From the NCBI GenBank assembly GCA_001414485.1, contig LLEY01000006.1, positions 248,001 through 312,000 of the forward strand: a DNA stretch of 64,000 nucleotides, in the 5' to 3' direction. This stretch comes from Calycina herbarum (taxonomy: Eukaryota > Ascomycota > Leotiomycetes > Helotiales > Pezizellaceae). Every line of letters starts with the position of its first letter. Positions within the stretch are counted from its first letter, which is position 1. The position numbers and the translations under genes were made by a program. Shown one piece after another: positions 49,529 to 60,115 of the stretch. The notes under the pieces are model-generated. The model ran no database searches and had not been told where the DNA came from. It saw nothing but the letters and a program-made list of their open reading frames with translations.

Positions 49529-50182
49529 TTCTTCGAGAAAGATGGCTTCATTGGCTTCTCAAAGTTCTGACACCAACGGAAGTCAAAGGGGGGTATGCTA
49601 TCGCAGTTGCGGAAATCAGGATTGATTCAAACTGGGATCTGCTTAGTTCTACAAGCTCCCTCACGCTCTCAGAGTTACAACGATAGCATAATTGATTGAT
49701 CTTAGTCCAGACAAAAAACTTGTTGAAGTATGAATATGTTCTGGACCACCTGTATGTAGAGCTGTTTGCCGCCCACTAAATTACATGAAGCCAGTTTCTT
49801 CCCTGAATATTGGCTGACCAAGGTCAACTCCTTTCCAGAGTCATGAGGTTTTACAGCAACGGGAAAGGCTCAAGGGAATAGAAACAAATTGTATGCATTG
49901 ATCTTCTATTGCCACTACTACGCCACTAACCAAGACGAGGAAACATTCGTAATTTATGTGTCGTGAAGTTATCACACAGAATTTGTATTTACAGTCAGTT
50001 GCGAGTTAAGCTTGAATTTGCCCACTTTTTTTATAATCCGAGCGTTTTGCGTACCGTAATCGTGCCTAGGAGGCTGTATAGAAAATTAGCTAAATAACCA
50101 CTTATTCGATTGATACTACTGTACGTGTAATATTAAGGCTTTTGAAGATATATCTTAATCCTTCTATATATGTAGTTCTACT
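49529..50182. other. Transition into AT-rich transposon block
   Basis: No gene. Sequence becomes progressively AT-rich after about 49980. Confidence 0.4.
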
Positions 50183-50348
50183 ATGGCACCTTAAATTGAT
50201 CTCGATCGTGTTGCTGCGATTAAAATAGCGATTCGAGCCGGGGTAAGGCACAACAACACCAACTTCGTAGAGATAGCTAGAGAGTTTAAATACAGTAGCG
50301 TATCTGTATATAATATTAAACAAGAGCTCTTAGTAGAAGTAGCTCTTG
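50183..50348 (+). pseudogene. N-terminal helix-turn-helix fragment of a transposase
   Basis: From ATG 50183 the frame reads MAP, a stop, then IDLDRVAAIKIAIRAGVR and VEIAREFKYSSVSVYNIKQE, a helix-turn-helix of the kind found at the start of Tc1/mariner-like transposases. It is cut at 50348 by the LTR of the outer retrotransposon. The last five bases before the LTR are TCTTG. The remainder of the gene would lie beyond the right edge of the window if the insertion is intact. Confidence 0.5.
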
Positions 50349-50787
50349 TGTAACGAAACTTAAACGAACTAAACAAAGATGACTAAGTCTCGAAGGTTGG
50401 TATGTAGGTAAGAAGTATAGATACGCCGGGTTGTTTACTTAGAAGTGAACTCGTTACTTATATTAAAGATGTCAAATAAGATGATAAGATTAATAACTAA
50501 AGTTAAGCACGAAGCTCCTATCTAATAGCAGACGTGCCAGTCTTATATAGAACTGTAGTCTCCTGTTCTAATCGCTCTAGTCGCTCGCTCTAATCGCTTT
50601 AGTCGACAGGCGACTTAAGCGACTTAGGCGACTAGGTTACGTAATGTTTCTTACCCAAAGAAATCTATAGATCGCTCAGCTAGTCTAAGGATCCTTCTTT
50701 TTATTTATAAGAGTTTCTAATAGTACTTAACCTATCAGAGCGCTGCCTAGTCTTCACTTATCATATACTTATATATGATTCGTAATA
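50349..50787 (-). repeat. 3' LTR of the outer chromovirus
   Basis: It begins TGTAACGAAACTTAAACGAA and ends ATTCGTAATA on the plus strand. It aligns to the 435-bp inner LTRs with mainly C-to-T and G-to-A differences. The final TGACA of the inner LTR is TAATA here. Confidence 0.8.
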
Positions 50788-50874
50788 CTATCCCCTTCTT
50801 AGCCTAGTATATCTCTACGCTTAAGTACGACCTAAGAAATACTATTAGAAGGCTAGCAGCTCTCTCTTACTATA

Positions 50875-51462
50875 ATGTTTTTAACAACACTATCTATAAA
50901 AGATAAACTAAAACAAAATCGTATTAATAACGCCCTCTATATTAATCGAGTAGGATCTAAAATATCCCCTTATACTCGCTATCTTACTTCTATATCCAGC
51001 CGTCGATATATATCTATTACTAGAGGTAAGAAATGTTCTAAGTATACTAGGAAGGGTAAAACTTATAATATTAAGAAGTAAAATCGAATACCTTTAACTT
51101 TTAAATAGGAATCTCTTAATACGTAGAAACGCTGTCTATAGGTTAAGGAGGAGACGGCCTATCAGGCCTAAGAAAAGGCCTTTTAGGCCTAGTAGGAAGT
51201 AATATTAAAAGTTCTCCGTCTTCGAGTATAGTAACGTCTTCTTAATAAGTAAGAACAGTAGATGCTTTATCGAGGACTTAATACCCTTTAGGAGTTAGAT
51301 AAGGCTAAGGAGAAGAAGGAAAGAGAAAAAGAAGAGAAGGAAAGGAGAGAGGAGGCTACTAAGCTGGCCGCCTACTCTACCTCTAGCGCTTCCGACCCTG
51401 CTTTCGACCTAGGTCTTAATCCTAGCCTCCTTAAGGTCTTCTCTACTAATTACCTAATATAG
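50875..51462 (+). pseudogene. Antisense accessory frame of the outer copy (Cys + coiled coil)
   Basis: One plus-strand frame of 196 codons, with several in-frame TAA/TAG codons. It shows GKKCSKYTRKGKTYNI near residue 55, resembling a C-x2-C-x6-C cluster after Cys-to-Tyr changes. Then comes a charged helix KEKKEREKEEKERREEATKL and the end SDPAFDLGLNPSLLKVFST. The second half matches the accessory frame of the inner copy in the same reading frame. It lies antisense to the 3' end of pol. Confidence 0.6.
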
Positions 51463-51669
51463 GTAACTTTAGGTTTTAATAGTAGAATCCCTAAAGTTTC
51501 TTTAAGTACTAGTTAATATTTTCCCTAGGTTCTTAAGTGTTTTCTAAGTATAGGTAATCTAACTATTTAATTAAATACTTAATCTTATCTCTAATAATCT
51601 TATAGTTAAGGATCCTTTTAACTTTGTATTTAGTATTTAGATTAACTAGTTGAATTTCTATAAATAGGG

Positions 51670-52104
51670 TGTAACGAAACTCAAACGAACTAAACAAAGA
51701 TGACTAAGTCTCGAAGGTTGGTATGCAGGTAAGAAGTACAGATGCGCCGGGTTGTTTACTTAGAAGTGAACTCGTTACTTGTATTAAAGATGTTAAATAA
51801 GATGATAAGATTGATAACTAAAGTTGAGCACGAAGCTCCTATCTAGATAGTAGACGTGCTAGTATATATAGAACCTTCATCCCACGTGCTAGCCTGCTAG
51901 ACAGGTCGCTCCGTCGCTGCTAGACTGCTAGACCTGTCGCCCTGTCTAGCGAACTCTCGTCACGTGATTATAACCAAAGGAAATCCCTGGATCGCTTAGC
52001 TAACCTAACCGATCCCTATCTACTATAAGAGTATTCCGATAGTGCTTAACCTGTTAGGACGCCGCCTAGTCTTCACTCGTCACGTGTGTACGTGATTCGT
52101 GACA
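51670..52104 (-). repeat. 3' LTR of the inner chromovirus
   Basis: 435 bp, from TGTAACGAAACTCAAACGAA to GTGATTCGTGACA. It is the least RIP-mutated of the three LTRs in its first 200 bases, retaining for example TATGCAGG and AGTACAGATGCG. Confidence 0.9.
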
Positions 52105-52269
52105 CTATCCCCTTCTTAGCTTAGCGTGTCCCTACGCTTAAGTACGACCTAAGAAATATCGTTAGAAGGCTAGCGGCCTTCCTTTCTTTTTAATATAAAT
52201 ACCCCCCGTTCCCTACAACGAACTGACCACGAAGCCCTTAGTAGAGTAATCAATTTATCTAGCAAGAAA

Positions 52270-52767
52270 ATGGCTCTATATACCCGTTGTAAAAATGCTA
52301 ACAAGGAACACGAGTATTTTAGTCCTAGAGACTAAAAGTTGTCACGGTGTAGCTGTTACACTACTATGAACAAGTCTTGCGATGTTCGCGTCGTTAATCG
52401 AATGCTCGTAGCAAACGAGTAGGAGAGCGTCGACTCCTAGATCGAGCAGCTGGATGATGAAGAGGAGAAGAGCTATGCGGTCATGGCCGAGGCTATGGCT
52501 CGTATTCGCCGGCTAAAGAAGCAAAAACGCTAACTCTACAAGAAGCGTCAAAGGATGATAGCTGCTGGTCTTAACTCGCTTAACGAGTTAGATGCTACTG
52601 AAGATTTAGAAAGAAGGAGGAAAGAGAAGGAGGAGGAACAGAAGCGGATAGAAGAAGAGGCTGCCAGGCTGGCCGCCCTTCCTACGCCCGACGTTTCCGA
52701 CCCTGCCCTCGTCCTAGGCCTCGACCTAGCCTTTCTTACGTCTTTTCCTACTGACTACGCGATGTAG
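52270..52767 (+). pseudogene. Antisense accessory ORF of the inner copy (Cys + coiled coil)
   Basis: A 166-codon plus-strand frame from ATG 52270 to TAG 52767 with four in-frame stops (codons 22, 51, 57, 88), each explainable by RIP. Cysteines at codons 7, 27, 29 and 37 with Tyr30 suggest an ancestral C-x2-C-x6-C knuckle (SRCSCYTTMNKSC). An acidic/basic coiled coil follows (LDDEEEKSYAVMAEAMARIR, then KEKEEEQKRIEEEAARLAAL). The end is SDPALVLGLDLAFLTSFPTD. The frame ends 20 bp past the pol stop on the other strand (52748-52750), so the two frames are tail-to-tail. Possible roles are a nucleic-acid-binding accessory protein; this is inference. Confidence 0.6.
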
Positions 52768-55700
52768 GCAGACTTGGGTTTCGACGGTGGAACTCCTGAA
52801 GTTCCTCCGAGTACTGGCTGATGTTTTTTCTAGGTTCCTAAGTGTTTTCTAAATGTGGGTAATCTAACTATTTTATTAAATACTTAACCTGTCCTCTGAC
52901 AAGTCTATAGTTAAGAATCCTCTCGACTTTATACTCGGCGTTTAGGTTTACTAGTTAGATTTCTATAAGTAGAGCTGGTAGTGCTCCTAGTGGTGCTAGT
53001 TCGAGTAGGGATATATAGAATACTAGGTAGATGTTTATTATCCTTAGTAGTGCTAATTTATAATTTAAAGGTCCCTTAACGTGTTTGATTTTAAATAGTC
53101 TAAGTTTTTTATAATCTAGTTTATTACTTAGTCTTTTCGTGTCGATGTTCTTTCGTACTAAGTAGACTTTATCCCCCTCTTTTAGCGTTGGCTCCTGACT
53201 ACGTCGTTTGTTATAGTAGTGTACATTTCTTTCTGCTATAAATTACAGATCCTCTATAAGTTCCTTATATAGATTCTTAATTTTCGAGACCTAAACATAA
53301 GCAAGTTAGTTGTTAATAGTCGTAGATAGTAGTTCTCGATATACTGTTAATTTATACCTAAAATTAGCGTAGAATAGCGTAACAAGTGTTGTTTCCGTTA
53401 CTAAGCTGTTATAAGCAAACTGTGCTAAGGGCAGCAGTTCTACCTAGTTGTCTTACTAGTAGTTTATATAATAACGAAGGTATGTTTTAACTACTTAATT
53501 CATCTGTTCGTTTCCTCTATTTGTTTAAGGGTAGAAAGCTATAGAGAGCTTTCTTTTTATACCTAATCGTTCTATAAGAGCGATCTAAAATTTCGAGGTG
53601 AAGAGCTTGTCTCTATCTAAGAGTATTTCTTTAGGTAGTCTATATCTTAAGACTACTTCTCTAAGGAATACAAATGTTAATTCCTTAGCTGTACTTGACT
53701 CTATATATACTATTAGGATTATATATTTCGTAAGTTGTTCTATAATAACTAGGATCGTGTTATATTCAACTCCTGTTATCGGATCTTTGGATTTTAGTAA
53801 TTTAATAATAAAATCTATAGATATTGATTTCTAAGGTATCTGTAGTATTAGAGTAGTGTTTATCTGTCTATAAGGAGTATGGCGGGAAGCCTTGTTCCTG
53901 GTATAGGTATTATATTCCGCTATTACTTCCTTAACTATCGTAGATAACTGATTAATATAGTAGTATTATCTTATCCTCTAGAGGGTTCTGCGAATTCCTT
54001 AGTAACCGTGAGCGGGTATAGTATAGTATTCTTATATAAACTCCTTTGTATATAAGCTAGGAACCTATAATTTCCCTTTTATATATTAATTATAACCCTT
54101 ATATATGTTCTGAATCTTGTCTATTTAGATGTCGTTTATTACTACTATCTCGTGTATAGTAGGTACTAAGTCTCTATTCTTAAGAGTTTTTAAGATTGTA
54201 ATCTTCTTATACTCCTTATTTCTCTTATATCCGGGTTTCCGGCTAAGAGTATTAGCTCGAGTATTTGACGTTCCCTTTATATGTTAAATAATAATGTTAA
54301 ATCTTCTTAATATTTCTAACTATCTAGCTAATTATCTAGTTATAAGTTCCTTAGTTGTTGTAAACGTCTTAAGGTTCTTGTAGTCGGATAAAACTGTGAC
54401 TAGGTATTTTACTAACTATAAATAAATTCTCTAGTGTTCTAAAGCTAATACTATAGTAAGTAATTCCTTATTGAAGATGCTATAGTTTTGTTATACTAGG
54501 TTAAATGTCTTAGAATAATATATAATAGGTATAAGTTTTCCTTTATTATTTAGCTATAGGTAAACTATACCTACTACTATGTCTAAGGCGTCTGTTTTAA
54601 TCGTGCTAGGTTTATCTACGTCGAAATCGTATAGAATAGGTTTTTCTATAAACTTCGCTTTGATTTTCTAAAAAGCTTCCTCTACCTGTTTATTCTATAT
54701 AAACTTAATAGCTTTCTTAACCAGTCCCGACATTAGTTTAGTAATCTTTATATAGTCTTATATAAATAGATAGTAAAAGTTTATAAATCTAAGGAAGGAC
54801 TGTACATCTTTTATATTCTCTAGTAATTTCTAGTTTAAGATATCTTAGATCTTTACTAGATCTATTTCTATTTTTCCTAGGCTAAATACCTATTCTAGGA
54901 AAAGTATTCGAGTTACTCTAAACTTGTATTTTAAAAGTTTTAACTAAGAGTTTACTTTTATAAGTCGTTGTAAAACTTCTCTAATATGTCTTTTATATTC
55001 TTCTTCTTTTTCTAAGAAGATTAGGATATTATCTAAGTAATAAATTACTATTACCCTTAGAAGATCTTCTAAAATGTTATTATTTTATCTCTAATATATA
55101 GCTAGTACGTTATAGAGTCTAAATAGTATAACTGTATATTTATAGAGGCTCGATAGTAAGGTAAACGCTATCTTTTATTCGTCTCTGACTTTTATTTATA
55201 TAAGTCTATAAGCGTTTTGTTAATCTAATTTTATAAATCGTACTACCTTACCTAACTTGTCTTACAAGTATTAGCTAGGTAGCAGCGGATAAGCGTCCTT
55301 AACTGTAGCGTGATTTACTTCCTAATAATTAATATATACTCTCCTGTCTAGGTTGTCTTTCTTCTTAATAATAAGCATATTTAAGGTAATTAGTGACTTA
55401 GATCTTCTAATATATCTCTTCTTAATACCTTCCTTTATATAACTTTCTATTCTTTATAGGCTTTTCTAGTTATACAACCGAAGCTTCTGCTTTAAGAGGT
55501 GATAACCCTCTTTTAATTTAATCTTATAATCCTATAAGCGATGTTCTAGCAAGGCTCGTAAGTCTTCCAGGTTTTTAAACAAAGCCTCGAATTCTCTATA
55601 CTACATAGGTATTTCGTTATTAGCTTTCTTACTAACCTATGGAGGACCTTAGACAAGGTGTTCTAGTGCTTTAAAAGAGGTAGCGCTAACCTTGTTCTAG

Positions 55701-56300
55701 CCTTAAAGTTATAAATATAAACCTATGTATTCGTATCGACTAAAGGTTATCGTTCTAGCCTTCTAGTCGATTTCTAGATTATATTCTTAAATCTATAGTA
55801 TACTAAGTATTACTTCCTTACTTCCTATTTCGACAATATTAAATTATATATTTAAACAGTGTTCTTCGATATTAATTCTTGTTAGAATAGTTTACTAATT
55901 AATAATCCCGTTTTAGTATACAACGTCTGTTCTATCGACTACTCCTAGTTGATATAGTCTTATTTCCTTAATTAGGACGTTTAGCTTCTCTCGAGCTATT
56001 AGAGAAATAAAGTTGCCTGTTACTCCCGAGTCTATTATAACTTATAACTTCTTTCCTCTTATTTCTATAGTTATTACTAACTATCTTTCTCTTAAAGTAG
56101 CGTCTAACTTTGCTTTAATATATTAGACTTCGAAAGATCGATTTTCTTAATTATAATTCTTTCTCTCCTCGTCTTTATACTATAGAAAGAATCTTACTCT
56201 TTCTTTATTAGCGTATACTACCTTATATACTAATCTATATTCTACAATTCCTATAGTTTTAGGAATTTCCCTTATAAATTACTTTAGTATTTATTCGTAG
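52748..56300 (-). pseudogene. Chromovirus pol (PR-RT-RH-IN-chromodomain), RIP-degraded
   Basis: Minus-strand remnants appear in order. The protease motif IIDSGVTGNFISL lies near 56000-56045. The RT active site YLDNILIFLE (from YLDD) is at 55017-55048. RNase H TIKTDALDIVVG lies near 54580-54620. The integrase core with RNKASRHTPYRQINTT and SISIDFIIKLLKSKDPITGV covers about 53750-53930. DRDKLFTSKF follows near 53590. The chromodomain (EYKVERILNYRLVRGQVKYL, then DYPHLENT) lies at about 52800-52945. Many TAG/TAA codons replace Gln or Trp. The chromodomain places it among chromoviruses, which tether integration to modified histones. No active enzyme can be made. Confidence 0.8.
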
Positions 56301-57249
56301 TTATATTAGATCTATTCGTAACTAGTTTCCGAAATAGCTTCTACTAACCATAGTTCTCCTATATATAGATAATCTAAAGTAGCCTCTAGTACACTTATCT
56401 CCGGTTTTACGTAGTAAACTTTAAATATATAATCTCTTAAATTCTTTTCTTTAACAGCTCTAATTCAAGACTAAGGAAAGAATACTACCCCTTCTTTATC
56501 TAATAATACTACCTCGTATATCTGATAATATTCTACTATTTTAGCAGGCTCTAGTAATATTCCTTCGAATCGTTTCTATAATAACTAGTTTAAAGTCGGA
56601 CTTGGTTTATATCGTATCTATTATACTATCTTTTCCTAAACTGTTTCTATAAACCACAGTTCTTCTATTACTAGATAGTATAATTCCTCTGGTTCCGTCT
56701 TAGCCTACCTAGTTATATTAAGCTCTCTTCTCTCCTAGAATAGTATACTAAACAGTTATTATAAGTTATATTTTCTTAATACTAACCTATTATTTCTAAT
56801 TAATATAACTATGATATATTGCTTAAATTCCTCTAGAATAATATCTTTAGGCAGTATCCTAAGGAAAGAGGTTTTAATTCGTCCTACGAATCCTGTTAGA
56901 ACTTGCTATATCTACGTACTAGTTTTATCTAACATATTATATATTTTCTATATATCCTCTACTTTAGAGTAGCTAGGTTTTTTAATCGGTTAGCGTTTCT
57001 ATTCTAGTTCCTTTTCTTTAATAGTTTTTCTTCTAGTAATTAGGCTAACTAGGGTTATCGTTTCAGGGTCGTTACTTACAACTGTATACGTTGTTAAGAT
57101 AGTTAGGTTAACTTCTCTTATTATATAAGGACTCTAGAAATCTAGTTTCTAATTATTAATATATACTTATTGATTTCCTTGTTTAAAGGTTCTAAGGAAA
57201 ACCTAAGTTTCTCCAACTTTAGAGTCTTTATCCTTTATTTCTCCTTCCG

Positions 57250-58400
57250 AACTAGAAGATGAATCCGATGTTTCTGAAGAGCTAGTCGATAGTGGTAACT
57301 CGTATTCTACTTAGAGAGGTTGCTTAGATTCTATTACTGATTATATATCGTAATATTCCTTGAGGAGTGGATCCCTATTATTATTAGTATCTTATAATCT
57401 ACTAATTCCTTTGTTATTTTCAATCTAGGTTCTATATCCTCGTACTTTAAGCTCCTTATCCGTAAGTTTAATACGATCGGTTAAAGCTACCTGTTGTTAA
57501 ACAGTAGTATTGATTTGTTTCTTTCCCTTAGAGTCTTTCTTCTTACTATACTTATTTGCTCTATAGCCTAGTTAGCTATAATTATAACATAAGTTCTACT
57601 CGCGTCGATGATTTCACTCTTCTTAGGAAAGTCCTCCTTTCTTTAGAAAGGTTTTCTTCTATATAGCGTTTGCCTCCTTACTATATTTGTTAGTATAAGA
57701 GTGTTTCTACTTTCCTAACCCTTTGCTCTTTTCCCTGTACTTAGGGTTACTTTTTTTAAATTTATATAGGTAGTTGTCTAGCTAGACGACTTCCTTAATT
57801 ATACTTATAATAGTTAAGAATTACATGTTCTGCTTAGCTATTTCCTTATAGATATGTATCTTTAATCTTCTACGAAAGAGTTTTATAAGAGCGATAGTAT
57901 CCTATCCTGACTTTGTTCTATAACGTTAAAATTTATTAGTGTAATCTATTGCTAATCTAGTCTAGTATAATTCTAAAAGCTTATATATAGCTGTTTAAAT
58001 CGTATCGAAGTCTCTAAAGACTTTTCTAATAGTTGCCTTAAATCCTCTCTAAGATTTAAACATAATCTTAGTTAATTCTATCTTTCTATCTTTATTCTTA
58101 TTTTTAAAGAAGTCCTTTAAGTATAGCTAGGCCTATTCTAGTGCTGATCCCCTAAGGTAGGAGATAGTAAAGATAGTTCGTAAGTTATAATTGCTTTCGA
58201 ACTTGTTAGAATTAAAGTTAAAGTAGATGTCTATTTAGAGAAGGAATAAGTCGAGTTCCTTTTGCTTCCTATAATACGTATCTAGTATCTTAACTTTGAT
58301 TAATTCAAGTGCTTCGACCTTATAGGGCTCGGAGGCGTCTGGTATACTAACATTGTCGTCGTTCCTGGTCGACTGTGTACCGGCAGGTGTTCTTCTAGTC
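57250..58400 (-). pseudogene. Chromovirus gag, RIP-degraded
   Basis: Minus-strand sequence reads DASEPYKVEALELIKVKILD, then ELDLFLL and ESNYNLRTIFTISYLRGSAL, typical of the capsid region of fungal Gypsy gag. A decayed zinc knuckle (CYNYS, stop, LGYRANK) lies near 57555-57600, where Cys and His codons have become Tyr. Boundaries are approximate because of stops. Confidence 0.65.
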
Positions 58401-58508
58401 ACACTTCTAGATGTTTCTACAATGTTAACTTAACTAGTATTCGGGCTAGCTGCTACGGCGGGAGTTGCTAGGGCTATGGCGACTGAACTTCTAAGTAGGT
58501 GCTTAAAG

Positions 58509-58943
58509 TGTAACGAAACTTAAACGAACTAAACAAAGATAACTAAGTCTCGAAGGTTGGTATATAGGTAAGAAGTATAGATACGTCGGGTTGTTTACTT
58601 AGAAGTGAACTCGTTACTTATATTAAAGATGTTAAATAAGATAATAAGATTAATAACTAAAGTTAAGTACGAAGCTCCTATCTAGATAGCAGACGTGCTA
58701 GTATATATAGAACCTTTATCCCACGTGCTAGCCTACTAGACAGGTCGCTCCGTCGCTGCTAGACTGCTAGACCTGTCGCCCCGTCTAGCGAACTCTCGTC
58801 ACGTGATTATAACCAAAGGAAATCCCTGGATCGCTTAGCTAACCTAACCGATCCCTATCTACTATAAGAGTATTCCGATAGTGCTTAACCTGTTAGGACG
58901 CCGCCTGGTCTTCACTCGTCACGTGTGCACGTGATTCGTGACA
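58509..58943 (-). repeat. 5' LTR of the inner chromovirus
   Basis: 435 bp, TGTAACGAAACTTAAACGAA to GTGATTCGTGACA, followed by the target duplication TAGGG. Its first 200 bases carry more C-to-T and G-to-A changes than the left LTR, while the last 200 are nearly identical to it. Confidence 0.9.
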
Positions 58944-60115
58944 TAGGGCTAGTAGTGCTCCTAGTAGTACTAGTTTAAGTAGGGATATATAGAATACTAG
59001 ATAGATGTTTATAGTTCCTAGTAGTACTAATTTATAATTTAAAGGTCTTTTAACACGTTTAATTTTAAATAGTCTAAGTTTTTTATAATCTAGTTTATTA
59101 CTTAGTCTTTTTATATTAACGTTTTTTCGTACTAAGTAGACTTTATCTCTCTCTTTTAGTATTAGCTCCTAACTACGTCGTTTATTATAGTAGTATATGT
59201 TTCTTTCAGCTACGAACTATATATCTTTTATAAGTTCCTTATATAGGCTTTTAATTTTTAATACTTAAATACGAGTAAGTTAGTTATCGATAGTCGTAGA
59301 TAATAGCTCTTAATACGCTATTAATTTATATCTAAAGTTAGTATAGAATAGTATAATAAGTGTTGTTTCTATTACTAAACTGTTATAGGTAAACTATACT
59401 AAGAGCAGTAGTTCTACTTAGTCGTTCTACTAGTAGTTTATATAATAACGAAGGTATGTTTTAACTACTTAATTTATCCTTTTATTTCCTTTATTTATTT
59501 AAGAGTAAAAAGCTATAGAGAGCTTTCTTTTTATATCTAATTATTCTATAAGAGTAATCTAAAATTTTAAGGTAAAGAGTTTATCTCTATCTAAGAGTAT
59601 TTCTTCTAGTAGCTTATATCTTAAGACTACTTCTTTAAGGAATATAAATACTAATTCCTTAGCTATACTTAACTCTATATATACTATTAGAATTATATAC
59701 TTTATAAGTTATTCTATAATAACTAGGATTAAGTTATACTTAACTCCTATTATTAGATCTTTAGATTTTAGTAATTTAATAATAAAATCTATAGATATTA
59801 ATTTCTAAGGTATTTATAGTATTAGAGTAGTATTTATCTATCTATAAGGTATATAGCAGGAGGCCTTATTCCTAGTATAGGTATTATATTCTACTATTAC
59901 TTCTTTAACTATCGTAGATAATCGATTAATATAGTAGTATTATCTTATTCTTTATAAGGTTCTACGAATTCCTTAGTATCTATAAGTAGACATAGTATAG
60001 TATTCTTATATAAACTCCTTTATATATAAGCTAGGAACCTATAGTTTCTCTTTTATATACTAGTTATAACTCTTATATATATTTTAAATTTTATTTATCT
60101 AGATATTATTTATTA
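58944..60115 (-). pseudogene. Outer chromovirus pol, integrase segment
   Basis: This continues the outer copy after the inner insertion. It aligns to 52985-54140 of the inner copy and covers the end of integrase. It is AT-rich with frequent stops. The pogo insertion begins at 60116. Confidence 0.7.

Larger units (their letters stand above)
51670..58943 (-). mobile_element. Inner chromovirus (Ty3/Gypsy) copy, complete with two LTRs
   Basis: It is 7274 bp, bounded by 435-bp LTRs and a 5-bp duplication TAGGG (51665-51669 and 58944-58948). The flanks join into sequence matching this element's own interior near 52985, so it inserted into another copy of its own family. The purine-rich tract AAGAAGGGGATAG (complement of 52105-52117) abuts the left LTR, confirming minus-strand orientation with the 5' LTR on the right. 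Gene order on the minus strand is gag, protease, reverse transcriptase, RNase H, integrase, chromodomain. Confidence 0.9.

Noticed and set aside
53598..53834. 78-codon plus-strand frame inside the retrotransposon
   Set aside because: It is antisense to the integrase region, which explains the sequence; no matching conservation was seen as there is for the 52270-52767 frame.
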